A DNA stretch of 64,000 bases from Caryophanales bacterium UBA6380 (GTDB lineage Bacteria > Bacillota_I > Bacilli_A > RFN20 > CAG-826): NCBI GenBank assembly GCA_002438785.1, contig DJQS01000008.1, forward strand, positions 1 to 64,000, given 5' to 3'. Below are positions 47,004-56,210 of this stretch, one piece after another. The notes beneath the pieces are model-generated. The model saw nothing but the letters and a program-made list of their open reading frames with translations, was not told the origin of the DNA and made no database searches. Each line of letters starts with the position of its first letter. Position 1 is the first letter of the stretch. A program made the position numbers and the translations under genes.

Positions 47004-49214
47004 ATGTTTCATTTAAATAGATTTTCTTTAATTAAAATGATGTTATTTTCTACTTTATTTATTAATTTAGTTTCTTGTAATGATATTAATAAAATAAATA
47101 AAGATAATGAATTTAAAGTATTTTTTAGTTTAGATAAATATCTTTACGAAGTAGGAGAAGTAATATCATTTAATAATTTAGAAGTATTAGATAAAGTAAC
47201 TAGAAAAGAAATACTAGATTATAAAATATATTTAAATGAAATATTAATTAGTACTAATGAATATGTTTTTAAAAGTTCTGGAACATATTCAATATATATA
47301 AAAAAAGATAATTATCAAACTTATAAGTTTGATAATGATATTGAAGTTATAGACAATAGTGTTAAATCTAAAGTGATGACTTTAGATTTAAATAAAACTA
47401 AGACTAATTATTATATTGGAGATATTTATTCATATAACGATATATATTTATTTGATGAATTTAATAAAAGAATAAATAATTTTAATAGCGATCTTAATGA
47501 TGGATATATTTTTAATAGTGTCGGAGAATTTAAGATTAATTTATCTTATTTAGATTATACAGATATTAGTTATGTAATTAATGTGAAAGAATCAATTACC
47601 CCGATATTAAAAATAACTAATAAACCAAATAAGTTATATTATGAATTAGGTGATAGATTTTCTAAAGATGGTTTAAAAGTAATTAATTTAAATAATAATG
47701 AAGAAATTACTGATTATTCTTTAAGTATTTTAGATGGTGAAATATTAAATACTTTAGGAAAAATTGAAGTAATTGTTAGTAAAAATAATTTTGTATCGAC
47801 ATCTTTTTATATTGAAGTTAATAATAAAACTAATATTAATGATATAACTACTTTAGATATTTATACAATAAATGATACTCATGGGGCTTTTTCTCGTAAT
47901 GGTGAAGTTAGTCCTAAACAAGCTGGAGTGAGTTATATTAGTAGTTATTATAACAACTTAAAAGATGTTAACACCTTATTTTTATCAAGTGGAGATATGT
48001 TTCAAGGTGGAATTGAATCTAATAATACTAAAGGTTTAATTATGACTGAAGCAATGAACTACATGAATATTGATGCAATGACTATCGGTAATCATGAATT
48101 TGATTGGGATGAAGAATATATTATTAAAAATAAGGAATTAATGGAGTTTCCTTTATTAGCTAGTAATATCTTTTATAAAGATAGTGATGAAATTCCAAGT
48201 TATTTAGATAAATCTGTAATTATTACTCGTAATGATTTAGATATAGGAATTATTGGGAGTGTAAGAGAAAATTTAGGAAGTTCAATTATTAGCTCAATAA
48301 GTAGTAAATTTGATTTTCCTAATCCAATTAGTTATATTAAAGAAGAAAGTGATAAGTTAAGGAAACTTGGTTGTGATGTTATTATTTTATTAAGTCATGA
48401 TGAAGGATATGATATAAATGAAGAAAATAAACCAACTAAGTTTTATGATTTAACTAAAATAAGTAATGTAAGTAATTCTCGATATGTTGATGCGATGATT
48501 TTTGGGCATGATCATAATTTAAAATATGGTATATATAATGATGTAAGTTATGTTGAAGCTAGATGCAATGGATCATATTTAGGAAATATTAAAATTAATA
48601 TTAAGAAAAATAGCGAATTTAATTATTCTGTAATTAGTTCTAATTCTACTGTATTAGATATTTATAATTTAACTAATAATGTTGATAGTGATACTAATAT
48701 TGATAATTTATTATTTAAATATAAAGATGAAATCGGAGATATAAATGGAGTAATTTATAATTTTAATAATTATTATTCTAAAAATGAATTTACTTACATT
48801 GTTTCTCAAGCTATTGTCTGGTTTATAAATAATAATAAAGATAAGTTTGATAATAAAGAAATTAATATTGGGGTCCATAATTTTGCTGGAATTAGAAGTG
48901 CAGTTAATAAAGGAGAATTTAAAGAGAGTGATTTAGTGAAAGTTTGTCCTTTTTCTAATTCAATTTCGATTATTAAATGCAATAAATCGATGCTAAATTA
49001 TTTAATTAATTCAAATAATGCAGTTTATTATTTATATGATGAAGCACTTATTAGTAATGATGGATATTATTATATTGGAACAATTAGTTATATTGCTGAA
49101 TTTACCGATAAAAATAATAATTCTAGATGGCTTGATTATAAAGAATATAATGACTTTATAATTAAAGATGTTGTTAAAGATTTTTTAGTCAATAATAAAG
49201 ATTTAAATTTGTAA
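47004..49214 (+). CDS. 5'-nucleotidase/metallophosphoesterase lipoprotein
   Basis: Lipobox NLVSC (Cys25). Three Ig-like (Big_3-type) domains fill about residues 30-285. A UshA-type metallophosphoesterase domain follows, with NDTHG, SSGDMFQGG, GNHEFD and GHDHN metal-binding motifs. The C-terminal nucleotide-binding domain contains NFAGIRSAVNKGEF. It should remove phosphate from extracellular nucleotides. AGGAGA precedes the ATG. Just downstream of the nuclease-ABC operon, it fits the next step of nucleic-acid use. Confidence 0.87.
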   Translation: MFHLNRFSLIKMMLFSTLFINLVSCNDINKINKDNEFKVFFSLDKYLYEVGEVISFNNLEVLDKVTRKEILDYKIYLNEILISTNEYVFKSSGTYSIYIKKDNYQTYKFDNDIEVIDNSVKSKVMTLDLNKTKTNYYIGDIYSYNDIYLFDEFNKRINNFNSDLNDGYIFNSVGEFKINLSYLDYTDISYVINVKESITPILKITNKPNKLYYELGDRFSKDGLKVINLNNNEEITDYSLSILDGEILNTLGKIEVIVSKNNFVSTSFYIEVNNKTNINDITTLDIYTINDTHGAFSRNGEVSPKQAGVSYISSYYNNLKDVNTLFLSSGDMFQGGIESNNTKGLIMTEAMNYMNIDAMTIGNHEFDWDEEYIIKNKELMEFPLLASNIFYKDSDEIPSYLDKSVIITRNDLDIGIIGSVRENLGSSIISSISSKFDFPNPISYIKEESDKLRKLGCDVIILLSHDEGYDINEENKPTKFYDLTKISNVSNSRYVDAMIFGHDHNLKYGIYNDVSYVEARCNGSYLGNIKINIKKNSEFNYSVISSNSTVLDIYNLTNNVDSDTNIDNLLFKYKDEIGDINGVIYNFNNYYSKNEFTYIVSQAIVWFINNNKDKFDNKEINIGVHNFAGIRSAVNKGEFKESDLVKVCPFSNSISIIKCNKSMLNYLINSNNAVYYLYDEALISNDGYYYIGTISYIAEFTDKNNNSRWLDYKEYNDFIIKDVVKDFLVNNKDLNL

Positions 49215-49263
49215 AACAATTGTAAAATTATAAAAAATACTTTATTTTAGCTGAGTTTTTATA

Positions 49264-49269
49264 TAGAAT
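49264..49269 (+). promoter_or_regulatory. Probable -10 box for the lipoprotein at 49328
   Basis: TAGAAT with TTTATT 17 bases upstream (49241-49246). Transcription would start about 49276, at the base of a hairpin described next. Confidence 0.4.
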
Positions 49270-49275
49270 ACTTTG

Positions 49276-49315
49276 GTAATCGGATACCCCCAAAATAACG
49301 AAGATTACATTTTTT
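49276..49315 (+). promoter_or_regulatory. Hairpin and T run in the leader before 49328
   Basis: GTAATC (49276-49281) pairs with GATTAC (49303-49308); six T follow and then the ribosome site AAGGAG. It looks like a weak terminator or attenuator within the 5' leader. The loop contains ATACCCCC. No known riboswitch is recognised. Confidence 0.4.
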
Positions 49316-49327
49316 AAGGAGAAAAAA

Positions 49328-51253
49328 ATGAAAAAATCTAATGTTTTGTGGGTTGCTTCTATTTTACTTGGAGCAAGTATTGTTACTAGTTGTCAAAATC
49401 AAGAAATAATTGATACAAATACTATCTATCAAATAAAACTTGTTTATAATGATGGTGAATCTTATCTTTATGAGGCTAAAGGTGGAAGCTTAATTAATTT
49501 AGATACTTTTACTTTACCAGAATATGATTATAAAAAAGTAGAAAATTTTTATTTAGATGAAGAATATAATAAAGTCTATGATTATAATCAAAAAGTAAAA
49601 GCTAATTTAACTTTATATGTTAAATTAGTTGATAATAGTTATGATATTAAAACATTAAAAGATAATAACAATGTTGGTGAGAAAGTAGTTGTTAGTGGAG
49701 TAGTTGGGTATAAAAAGAAATTATTAGGTTCAAAAACTGATAGTGATCCAAATGGAACTAGATATAATGATCAAATTGATTGTTTTTATCTATTTGATGA
49801 TACTGGATCAATATTAATTTACGATAAATATGTTACTGATAATGTTAAAGTTGGAAATAAAATAACTCTACAAGCAACTTATACAACTTACATATTAGGA
49901 ACAGAAATTGAATATGCTAATAAAGCTGGATACACTGGAAGTCGACAATTAACTAATGCAACAATAGTTAGTAATGATAATTTAACAACTAATAAAATAA
50001 ATCAAGATTTAGTTAAAAATGTTGATTTATATGATATAACTGTTGCTCCTACAAATATTAATATTACTAGTAACGTTTATAATGTTCATGCCAAAATTAA
50101 AAAATCTCAGGAACCAGGATATTTAAATTACTATTTATATGATCCAATTGGAGTTGGTTCTACTTATGTTTATACAAATAATAACGGGTCTGACTATGCT
50201 TGGCTTGATGAATTTGATGATGATGAATATCATAATGTAGTTATTGCTATTTATAATGCTAAATGCGCTAGTAATAATAGCTATTATCGTATTATTCCTT
50301 TAGAAGTTAATGAAGTTTATAAACAAACTGATTTAGATATAGCTAAAGGTGCAGCAGTTACTATTAGTAATAGTGTTAATACTGAATATTTTTATAGTAA
50401 TAATGATGTTACTTTAGATAATCAAGTTAGTTTCGATTCTTCTTCAATGTATAAAGATTGTAAAATTAATATAACAAGTAGCGATACGTCAATTATTGAC
50501 ATTAATAGTGACAATAAGATTATAATTAAATCTAAAGAAGGTAGTGCAAATGTGACTTTTAAAGCTAGTTTAAATGGAGTAGAAGCTAGTGTAAGTAAAG
50601 TCTTTAATGTTATTAGTCCTAGTAATATTATAACTACTAATATTAATGATATTTATGATAATAGTGATAGTTTAGCTAACAAAGAAGTTAGTATTAAAGG
50701 TATAGTAGTTGGATATGCTTGGAAATCTAAAGCTGGAAATAAAGGTGTATATTATATTAATGATGGAACAAATACAATCTTAGTTTCCCTAAATAATGAA
50801 AGTTTATCTACTGAACTTGAAATTGGGCAAGAAGTAATTTATACAGGTACTTATAAGGTTCAAGATTCTGGAGATCGTAGTCTTAATGATGCAAATTTAA
50901 AATATTATACAACTACTAAAAAAGAATTAAATTATACATTTAAAACAGTAACTGTTAATGATTTATATAATAATTATAGTGAGTTATCTAAAGAAAATAT
51001 TTCTGGTCAAGTTTTTGAATGTAGTTTCATTGTTGGTATAAATGATGGTAGTTATTCAAAGACTGCTAAAATGATTGATTTAGATAATAATGAAGTATTT
51101 ATAAGTGTATATTCAGGTAGTTTTTCTAATGTTGAATTCTTAGAAAAATATGAAGGTAAAAAAGTAAAAGCAAAAATTGGTATTCGTGATGAATATTATA
51201 AATCTAGATTTAGAGTTGATGTATTAAATGAAACAATTGAAGTGATTGAATAG
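49328..51253 (+). CDS. Surface lipoprotein with InlB-type and OB-fold domains
   Basis: Lipobox VTSC (Cys22). Residues about 35-100 resemble an InlB-type beta repeat. Several OB-fold-like domains follow (KVVVSGVVGYKKKL; EVSIKGIVVGYAWKS ... IGQEVIYTGTYKV; QVFECSFIVG). An Ig-like stretch lies around 355-430. AAGGAG precedes the ATG. Same domain set as the lipoproteins of the nuclease-ABC operon; likely another surface ligand-binding protein. Confidence 0.72.
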   Translation: MKKSNVLWVASILLGASIVTSCQNQEIIDTNTIYQIKLVYNDGESYLYEAKGGSLINLDTFTLPEYDYKKVENFYLDEEYNKVYDYNQKVKANLTLYVKLVDNSYDIKTLKDNNNVGEKVVVSGVVGYKKKLLGSKTDSDPNGTRYNDQIDCFYLFDDTGSILIYDKYVTDNVKVGNKITLQATYTTYILGTEIEYANKAGYTGSRQLTNATIVSNDNLTTNKINQDLVKNVDLYDITVAPTNINITSNVYNVHAKIKKSQEPGYLNYYLYDPIGVGSTYVYTNNNGSDYAWLDEFDDDEYHNVVIAIYNAKCASNNSYYRIIPLEVNEVYKQTDLDIAKGAAVTISNSVNTEYFYSNNDVTLDNQVSFDSSSMYKDCKINITSSDTSIIDINSDNKIIIKSKEGSANVTFKASLNGVEASVSKVFNVISPSNIITTNINDIYDNSDSLANKEVSIKGIVVGYAWKSKAGNKGVYYINDGTNTILVSLNNESLSTELEIGQEVIYTGTYKVQDSGDRSLNDANLKYYTTTKKELNYTFKTVTVNDLYNNYSELSKENISGQVFECSFIVGINDGSYSKTAKMIDLDNNEVFISVYSGSFSNVEFLEKYEGKKVKAKIGIRDEYYKSRFRVDVLNETIEVIE

Positions 51254-51279
51254 ATTATTTTAACTTAATTTTATAAATT

Positions 51280-51321
51280 AGCTATTTTAGAAGTTTAATT
51301 TCTTTAATAGCTTTTTTATTT
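51280..51321 (+). terminator. Terminator of the lipoprotein at 49328
   Basis: AGCTATT...AGAA / TTCT...AATAGCT followed by TTTTTT. Confidence 0.8.
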
Positions 51322-51362
51322 ATTTTATATAATTAATAAATAAAATTATATAAAATAATATT

Positions 51363-52505
51363 ATGATAAAAAAAGAAAAGTATGGGAATATTATTGATTA
51401 TTTAAAGAGTAATCAAAAGTCATTTATAGAGCAATCTTTTAATGATGTTGATGGATTAGTCTTTTCTTATTTAGCGTATTATAATTTTGAATCAATTAAT
51501 ATTAATTCTAAAAGAGTGAAAATAAGTTCTATTGAAAATGAATTATTATTGAATGAAAATAATTATCATTTAAGTAATTATGATGAAAAGAAGGAATTTT
51601 TAATAGCATTAAAAAGCTCTAATCGATATAAAGATATTGAAGTTAGTAATTTTGTTAGATTATATAATTTAGAAAAAGAAGAGCAGTTTTGCGGGGTTTT
51701 ATTTCATTATAAAGACTTATTTTCTTTTGTTAGTTTTAGAGGAACTGATACTACAATATATGGATGGAAAGAAGATTTAAATTTATCTTATTCTTATCCA
51801 CTTATTTCTCAATGTGATGCTTTATCTTATTTAAATAATTCATATAAATATTTAAATAAGATAATTTATGTTGGTGGTCATTCTAAAGGTGGTAATTTAG
51901 CAGTTTATAGTGCAATTAATTCATATAAATATATTTATAAACATATTATACATATTTATTCTTATGATGGACCTGGGTTTAAAGAATTATTTTTTAAATC
52001 TAAAAAATATAAAGAACGTAAATATAAAATTATTAAATATGTTCCTGAATTTTCTATATTTGGAATGATTATGGAAGAAAGTGAAGATTTTAAAGTTATT
52101 AATGCTAAGGGTTTTACAATTATGGAACATATCGTCTTTAATTGGATAATTAAAGATAATAATTTTGATATCTTAACTAGTATTACTAGTGGTGCTTATA
52201 TTTTTGATAAAGCTATAAATAAATGGTTACTTTCTTATGATGATGAAACGAAAAAAAGATTAGTTTCTTTACTTTATTCTATTATTATTAATAACAATAT
52301 TTTAAGAGTAGAAGATATAAGGAATAATTTATTAAATTTAGTTAAAACATATAATGCTCTAGATAAAGAAAGTAAGATATTTATTAAAAAGGTTACAAAA
52401 AAATTTATATCTTTAACTTTAAATTATGCTAAGGATAATTTTATTAATGAGACAAGTAAAACAAAAGAAATAATTAAAAATAAAATTAATTTTAAAAATA
52501 AATAA
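51363..52505 (+). CDS. DUF2974 (Mbeg1-like) lipase-like protein
   Basis: Alpha/beta-hydrolase of the Mbeg1-like family. The nucleophile elbow GGHSKGGNLAVYS and the family motif IYSYDGPGF are present. 380 residues, no signal peptide. No ribosome site; TATAAA ends eight bases before the ATG, so it may be leaderless. Substrate unknown, probably a lipid or ester. Confidence 0.82.
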   Translation: MIKKEKYGNIIDYLKSNQKSFIEQSFNDVDGLVFSYLAYYNFESININSKRVKISSIENELLLNENNYHLSNYDEKKEFLIALKSSNRYKDIEVSNFVRLYNLEKEEQFCGVLFHYKDLFSFVSFRGTDTTIYGWKEDLNLSYSYPLISQCDALSYLNNSYKYLNKIIYVGGHSKGGNLAVYSAINSYKYIYKHIIHIYSYDGPGFKELFFKSKKYKERKYKIIKYVPEFSIFGMIMEESEDFKVINAKGFTIMEHIVFNWIIKDNNFDILTSITSGAYIFDKAINKWLLSYDDETKKRLVSLLYSIIINNNILRVEDIRNNLLNLVKTYNALDKESKIFIKKVTKKFISLTLNYAKDNFINETSKTKEIIKNKINFKNK

Positions 52506-53069
52506 TTATTTTAATTTATTTCCTTCATTAAAAGCTTTAGCTACAACGTTTCCTAATTCAAAATAGTTATTACTAGTAGGATCAAAAACTAATATATGAG
52601 CTTTAGAAATATCAATTTTACTAGTTTCTTTATTAATGATTTTTTCATCAACAGAAACATTAATAATTTTAGCAACTAAAATCTCACTTTTTTCATCATA
52701 ACTTAATAGATGACATTCTAAAGCTAATGGAAGTTCATTAATAATTGGAGCATTAACGAATTCACTTTTAGTTATACTAAATTTTGATTTTTTAAATTTA
52801 TTTACGTCATCTTTTCCACTAACAATACCAACATAATCACAACTAGCGACAGTATCTTTTGTTCCTGCACTAATTGTAAAATCTTTATTACGAAGAATAT
52901 TTTCTGTAGTTAAATGTGTTTTACTTAAACATAGCGTAACTTTATCATAATCAGACATCATAGACCAAGCAGCATTCATAATGTTAACACTATTATCACT
53001 ATTATAAGTAGCGATTATTGAAACAGTTTCAGGAAGTAAATATGGTTTTGAACCTAAATTTTTTCTCAT
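52506..53069 (-). CDS. Flavin reductase-like FMN-binding protein
   Basis: 187 residues of the FMN-binding split-barrel (flavin reductase-like) family: PYLLPETVSIIATYNSD at the start, HLTTENILRNKDFTIS in the middle. AAGGAG precedes the ATG on the minus strand. Its stop touches that of the convergent gene. Redox partner unknown. Confidence 0.85.
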   Translation of the reverse strand: MRKNLGSKPYLLPETVSIIATYNSDNSVNIMNAAWSMMSDYDKVTLCLSKTHLTTENILRNKDFTISAGTKDTVASCDYVGIVSGKDDVNKFKKSKFSITKSEFVNAPIINELPLALECHLLSYDEKSEILVAKIINVSVDEKIINKETSKIDISKAHILVFDPTSNNYFELGNVVAKAFNEGNKLK

Positions 53070-53399
53070 TTTTCAATCTCCTTTAATTAATATAATCTTT
53101 TATAATTTTAACATTTAATGTCGAAAGTGTTACAAAATTTATTTATTATTAATTTTATTGAGTCTTACCTAAGTAATTTAATAACCTAAATTAACTTAAT
53201 TAATTTTTAATTACTTTAATAACATTACTTAAGATATTTGTAAAAAATTCATTTAACTTAAAAGTATAAGAATTGTTTATTAAATTTTACTTAACTTTAT
53301 GATCTTTATAATTTAAAATTTCAAAATATAATTATTTTTTAATGTAAATAAGTATAAAAAGATAAATAAATTGTTAAAATATCTTAAAGGAAAAAAATT
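53070..53399. other. 330-base gene-free region between divergent genes
   Basis: Very AT-rich. Several TTACTTAA/TTAACTTAA-like words recur (around 53165-53300), including TTACCTAAGTAA. No ORF, tRNA or strong hairpin is seen. It must hold the promoters of the flavin reductase (minus) and the GH31 gene (plus). The repeated words could be operators but are also expected in such AT-rich DNA. Confidence 0.4.
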
Positions 53400-55820
53400 A
53401 TGTTAGATAAACACTTAATAGCTAAAACAGACCCTAAAAGTAAAGCTGACTCATTTATTTATTGGCAAAATTATCGCATTACAGTCTTATTTGATGAATT
53501 ATTTCGTATTGAAAAATCAAAAGATAAGATTTTTAATGATAAAGCTACTCAATCAATTTGGTTTAGAAATAAAATAGTTCCAAAGTTTGAAATTTTAGAA
53601 TCAGATGATTTTCATATTAAAGTAAAAACTAATAAAGTTACATTAGTGTTAATTAATTCAGTTTCAATAACTGATTCTTTTATTTTGATAAAAAATAGAA
53701 AAATTTATTTAGATAATGAAGGCAATCTTAAGGGTACTTATAGAACTCTAGATGCTTATGATGGCAAATATTTTGTTGGATTTGATAGAAAGGGCAATAC
53801 TGAAATAAAATTAGATAATGGTGTTGCCTCATTAAGTGGGGTTAGTGTCATTGATGATAGTAAAAGCTTGATATTAGATGATGATGGTAAATTAAAAAGT
53901 GCCTTAAAAGATCATGAGGATTATTATGTTTTCGCATATGGACATAATTATAGAGAAGCATTAAAAGCTCTTTTTGAATTAACTGGTTATACTCCTTTAC
54001 TTCCTCGATATGCATTTGGTAATTGGTGGAGTAGATATCATGAATATAATGACAAAGAATATATGTCTACGCTATATAAATTTATTAATCATAATGTTCC
54101 AATTACTGTTTCTACAATTGACATGGATTGGCATTATAATTCTAATAATTTAGATAAAGCGATGCATATAGAAGAATTGCATCGTAACACTCCTTTTTAT
54201 GGTGGAAAAGATGGCTGGACAGGATACACTTGGAATAAGGACTTATTCCCTGATTATAAAGGCTTTTTAAAAGAAATTAATAATCTAGGATTTCATGTTA
54301 CCATTAACCTTCATCCTGCTCTTGGAATTAGATGGTTTGAAGATTGTTATAACGATTTTGCCTTGGCTATGGGTAAAGATGTAAAAAGCGGAGAACAAAT
54401 TAAGTTTGATATTACAGATGATAATTTTATCAATAATTATTTTAAAATAATTCATAAGCCATATGAAAACGATGGTGTTAGTTTTTATTGGATAGATTGG
54501 CAACAAGGAACAAGTTCAAAAGTAGAAGGATTAGATCCTTTATGGAGTTTAAATCATTATCATTATTTAGATAATGCCTATAATCATGATAAAGGTTTAA
54601 TTCTTTCTAGATATGCAGGTATAGGTTCAAATAGATACCCAGTTGGATTTTCTGGAGATACTATTTCTAGTTGGAAAACATTGCAATATATTAGTGAATT
54701 TACTTCAAAATCTAGCAATGTTGGTTTTACATATTGGAGTCATGATATTGGTGGACATTTTGGTGGCAAACTCGATTATCAACTTTATACTAGATTTGTT
54801 CAATTTGGAGTTTTTTCACCAATTAATAGATTGCATAGTTCAAATATGCCAATAATAAGTAAAGAACCTTGGTATTTTTTAAATGGATGTGGAGATATCG
54901 CTATGGATTTTTTACGATTAAGACATAGATTAATTCCTTACTTATATTCTTATAGTTATAGAACACATCTAGAAGGACTAGCTTTAATAGAACCATTATA
55001 TTATGAAAATTCTAATAAAAAGAAGTCATACAAATATCCAAATGAATATATTTTTGCTCAAGATGGTTTCATTATTCCAATTACTACTCCATTAAATAAA
55101 GATGGCTATGCATTAGTAAAAGGTTATGTTCCAAAAGGAAGATATTTTGATTTTTTTACTCACGATATTTATGAAGAGAAAAAAGATAAAGAAATAACTT
55201 TTGCACGAACATTAGAAAGTATGCCATATTTAGTTAAAGCCGGTTCTTTTATATCTTTAAATCATGACAAGCTCAAATATAATGAAGTATCAAATCCTAA
55301 TAAATTAATGCTTATAACATCTATTGGGAATGGATCTTTAACTCTTTATGAAGATGAAAATAAAAATATATCGAAAACATATTTTAAAAATAACGTAATT
55401 GATTATAAAACATTGCAATTATCAATTAGTTTTAGTAATTCTAATCAAGTTTTTCATCATAATAGAATATTTACTTTTGATTATGTCGATATTGAAACTG
55501 CAAATATTAAAGTCTATAAAAATAATAAAAATTATGAAAATTACAAAATTCTATATGCTGATAATTTAAAATTTGAAATTGAAGTAGATAATGAGTCAAC
55601 ATACTTAATTGAAATATCATTCAATATAACTAATCGATTCATAGAAATAAGTAAAATATTACAACGCATTTTATATACAATTGTTATAAGTACTGATGAT
55701 AAATATAAGGTTCTAGATGAGATATCAAAACAATCAAATATTGAAGATTTGTATAATGCTATAAAAAATAATCAATATCTTAATAAATCGCAAAAATTAA
55801 GATTACTTGAAATATTTTAA
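53400..55820 (+). CDS. GH31 alpha-glucosidase
   Basis: Glycoside hydrolase family 31 enzyme, 806 residues, no signal peptide, so it acts on imported oligosaccharides. Motifs: TVSTIDMDWH, catalytic nucleophile Asp366 in YWIDWQQG, acid/base Asp420 in GFSGDTISSW, and NVGFTYWSHDIGGH. The C-terminal 200 residues include a beta domain and a helical tail. AAAGGA precedes the ATG. It is not next to a sugar transporter apart from the ABC operon 10 kb away. Confidence 0.92.
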   Translation: MLDKHLIAKTDPKSKADSFIYWQNYRITVLFDELFRIEKSKDKIFNDKATQSIWFRNKIVPKFEILESDDFHIKVKTNKVTLVLINSVSITDSFILIKNRKIYLDNEGNLKGTYRTLDAYDGKYFVGFDRKGNTEIKLDNGVASLSGVSVIDDSKSLILDDDGKLKSALKDHEDYYVFAYGHNYREALKALFELTGYTPLLPRYAFGNWWSRYHEYNDKEYMSTLYKFINHNVPITVSTIDMDWHYNSNNLDKAMHIEELHRNTPFYGGKDGWTGYTWNKDLFPDYKGFLKEINNLGFHVTINLHPALGIRWFEDCYNDFALAMGKDVKSGEQIKFDITDDNFINNYFKIIHKPYENDGVSFYWIDWQQGTSSKVEGLDPLWSLNHYHYLDNAYNHDKGLILSRYAGIGSNRYPVGFSGDTISSWKTLQYISEFTSKSSNVGFTYWSHDIGGHFGGKLDYQLYTRFVQFGVFSPINRLHSSNMPIISKEPWYFLNGCGDIAMDFLRLRHRLIPYLYSYSYRTHLEGLALIEPLYYENSNKKKSYKYPNEYIFAQDGFIIPITTPLNKDGYALVKGYVPKGRYFDFFTHDIYEEKKDKEITFARTLESMPYLVKAGSFISLNHDKLKYNEVSNPNKLMLITSIGNGSLTLYEDENKNISKTYFKNNVIDYKTLQLSISFSNSNQVFHHNRIFTFDYVDIETANIKVYKNNKNYENYKILYADNLKFEIEVDNESTYLIEISFNITNRFIEISKILQRILYTIVISTDDKYKVLDEISKQSNIEDLYNAIKNNQYLNKSQKLRLLEIF

Positions 55821-55923
55821 TTGAAAGTGTAAATTTATTAAACATGTCAATTATTATCACTGTAAAAGTCAAAAGAAGTAAATTTTTTTAGTTTACATCG
55901 AAATAAATTGAAAACCGCTTCGC

Positions 55924-55942
55924 ATTATGATTTAATCATAAT
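55924..55942. promoter_or_regulatory. 19-base palindrome in the csp leader
   Basis: ATTATGATT, one T, AATCATAAT: a perfect dyad 31 bases before the cold-shock gene. It may be an operator or an RNA hairpin in the leader, as cold-shock leaders are often structured. Confidence 0.5.
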
Positions 55943-55973
55943 AGTTGTTAATCAACCAAAGGAGCATTTTTAT

Positions 55974-56174
55974 ATGACTGGTGTTGTAAAATTTTTTAAT
56001 GATGCAAAGGGCTATGGCTTTATTGTTTCTGATGAAACAAAAAAAGATATTTTTGTTCATTTTACTGGAATCGAAGGTAGTGGACATAGAAGTTTAAAAG
56101 AAGGCCAAAAAGTTACTTTTGATGTCGTTAATGATGAAAAAAGTGGCAAAGAAAGAGCAGTTCACGTAAAATAA
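55974..56174 (+). CDS. csp: Cold-shock protein
   Basis: 66-residue single-stranded nucleic-acid-binding protein. RNP1 (KGYGFI) and RNP2 (IFVHF) motifs are intact. The ATG at 55974 with AAAGGAG upstream is the start; a longer reading from 55908 adds residues absent from the family. It acts as RNA chaperone. Confidence 0.95.
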   Translation: MTGVVKFFNDAKGYGFIVSDETKKDIFVHFTGIEGSGHRSLKEGQKVTFDVVNDEKSGKERAVHVK

Positions 56175-56210
56175 ATTTGTTAGTTATATTATACTAAACC
56201 TATTTATTTT

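Noticed and set aside
49276..49315. preQ1-type riboswitch in the leader of the lipoprotein gene
   Set aside because: The size is similar but the stem-loop and A-rich tail do not match the known consensus.
53165..53300. Recurring TTACTTAA-like words as operators of the GH31 gene
   Set aside because: Short words of this kind are expected by chance in such AT-rich DNA; no regular spacing is seen.
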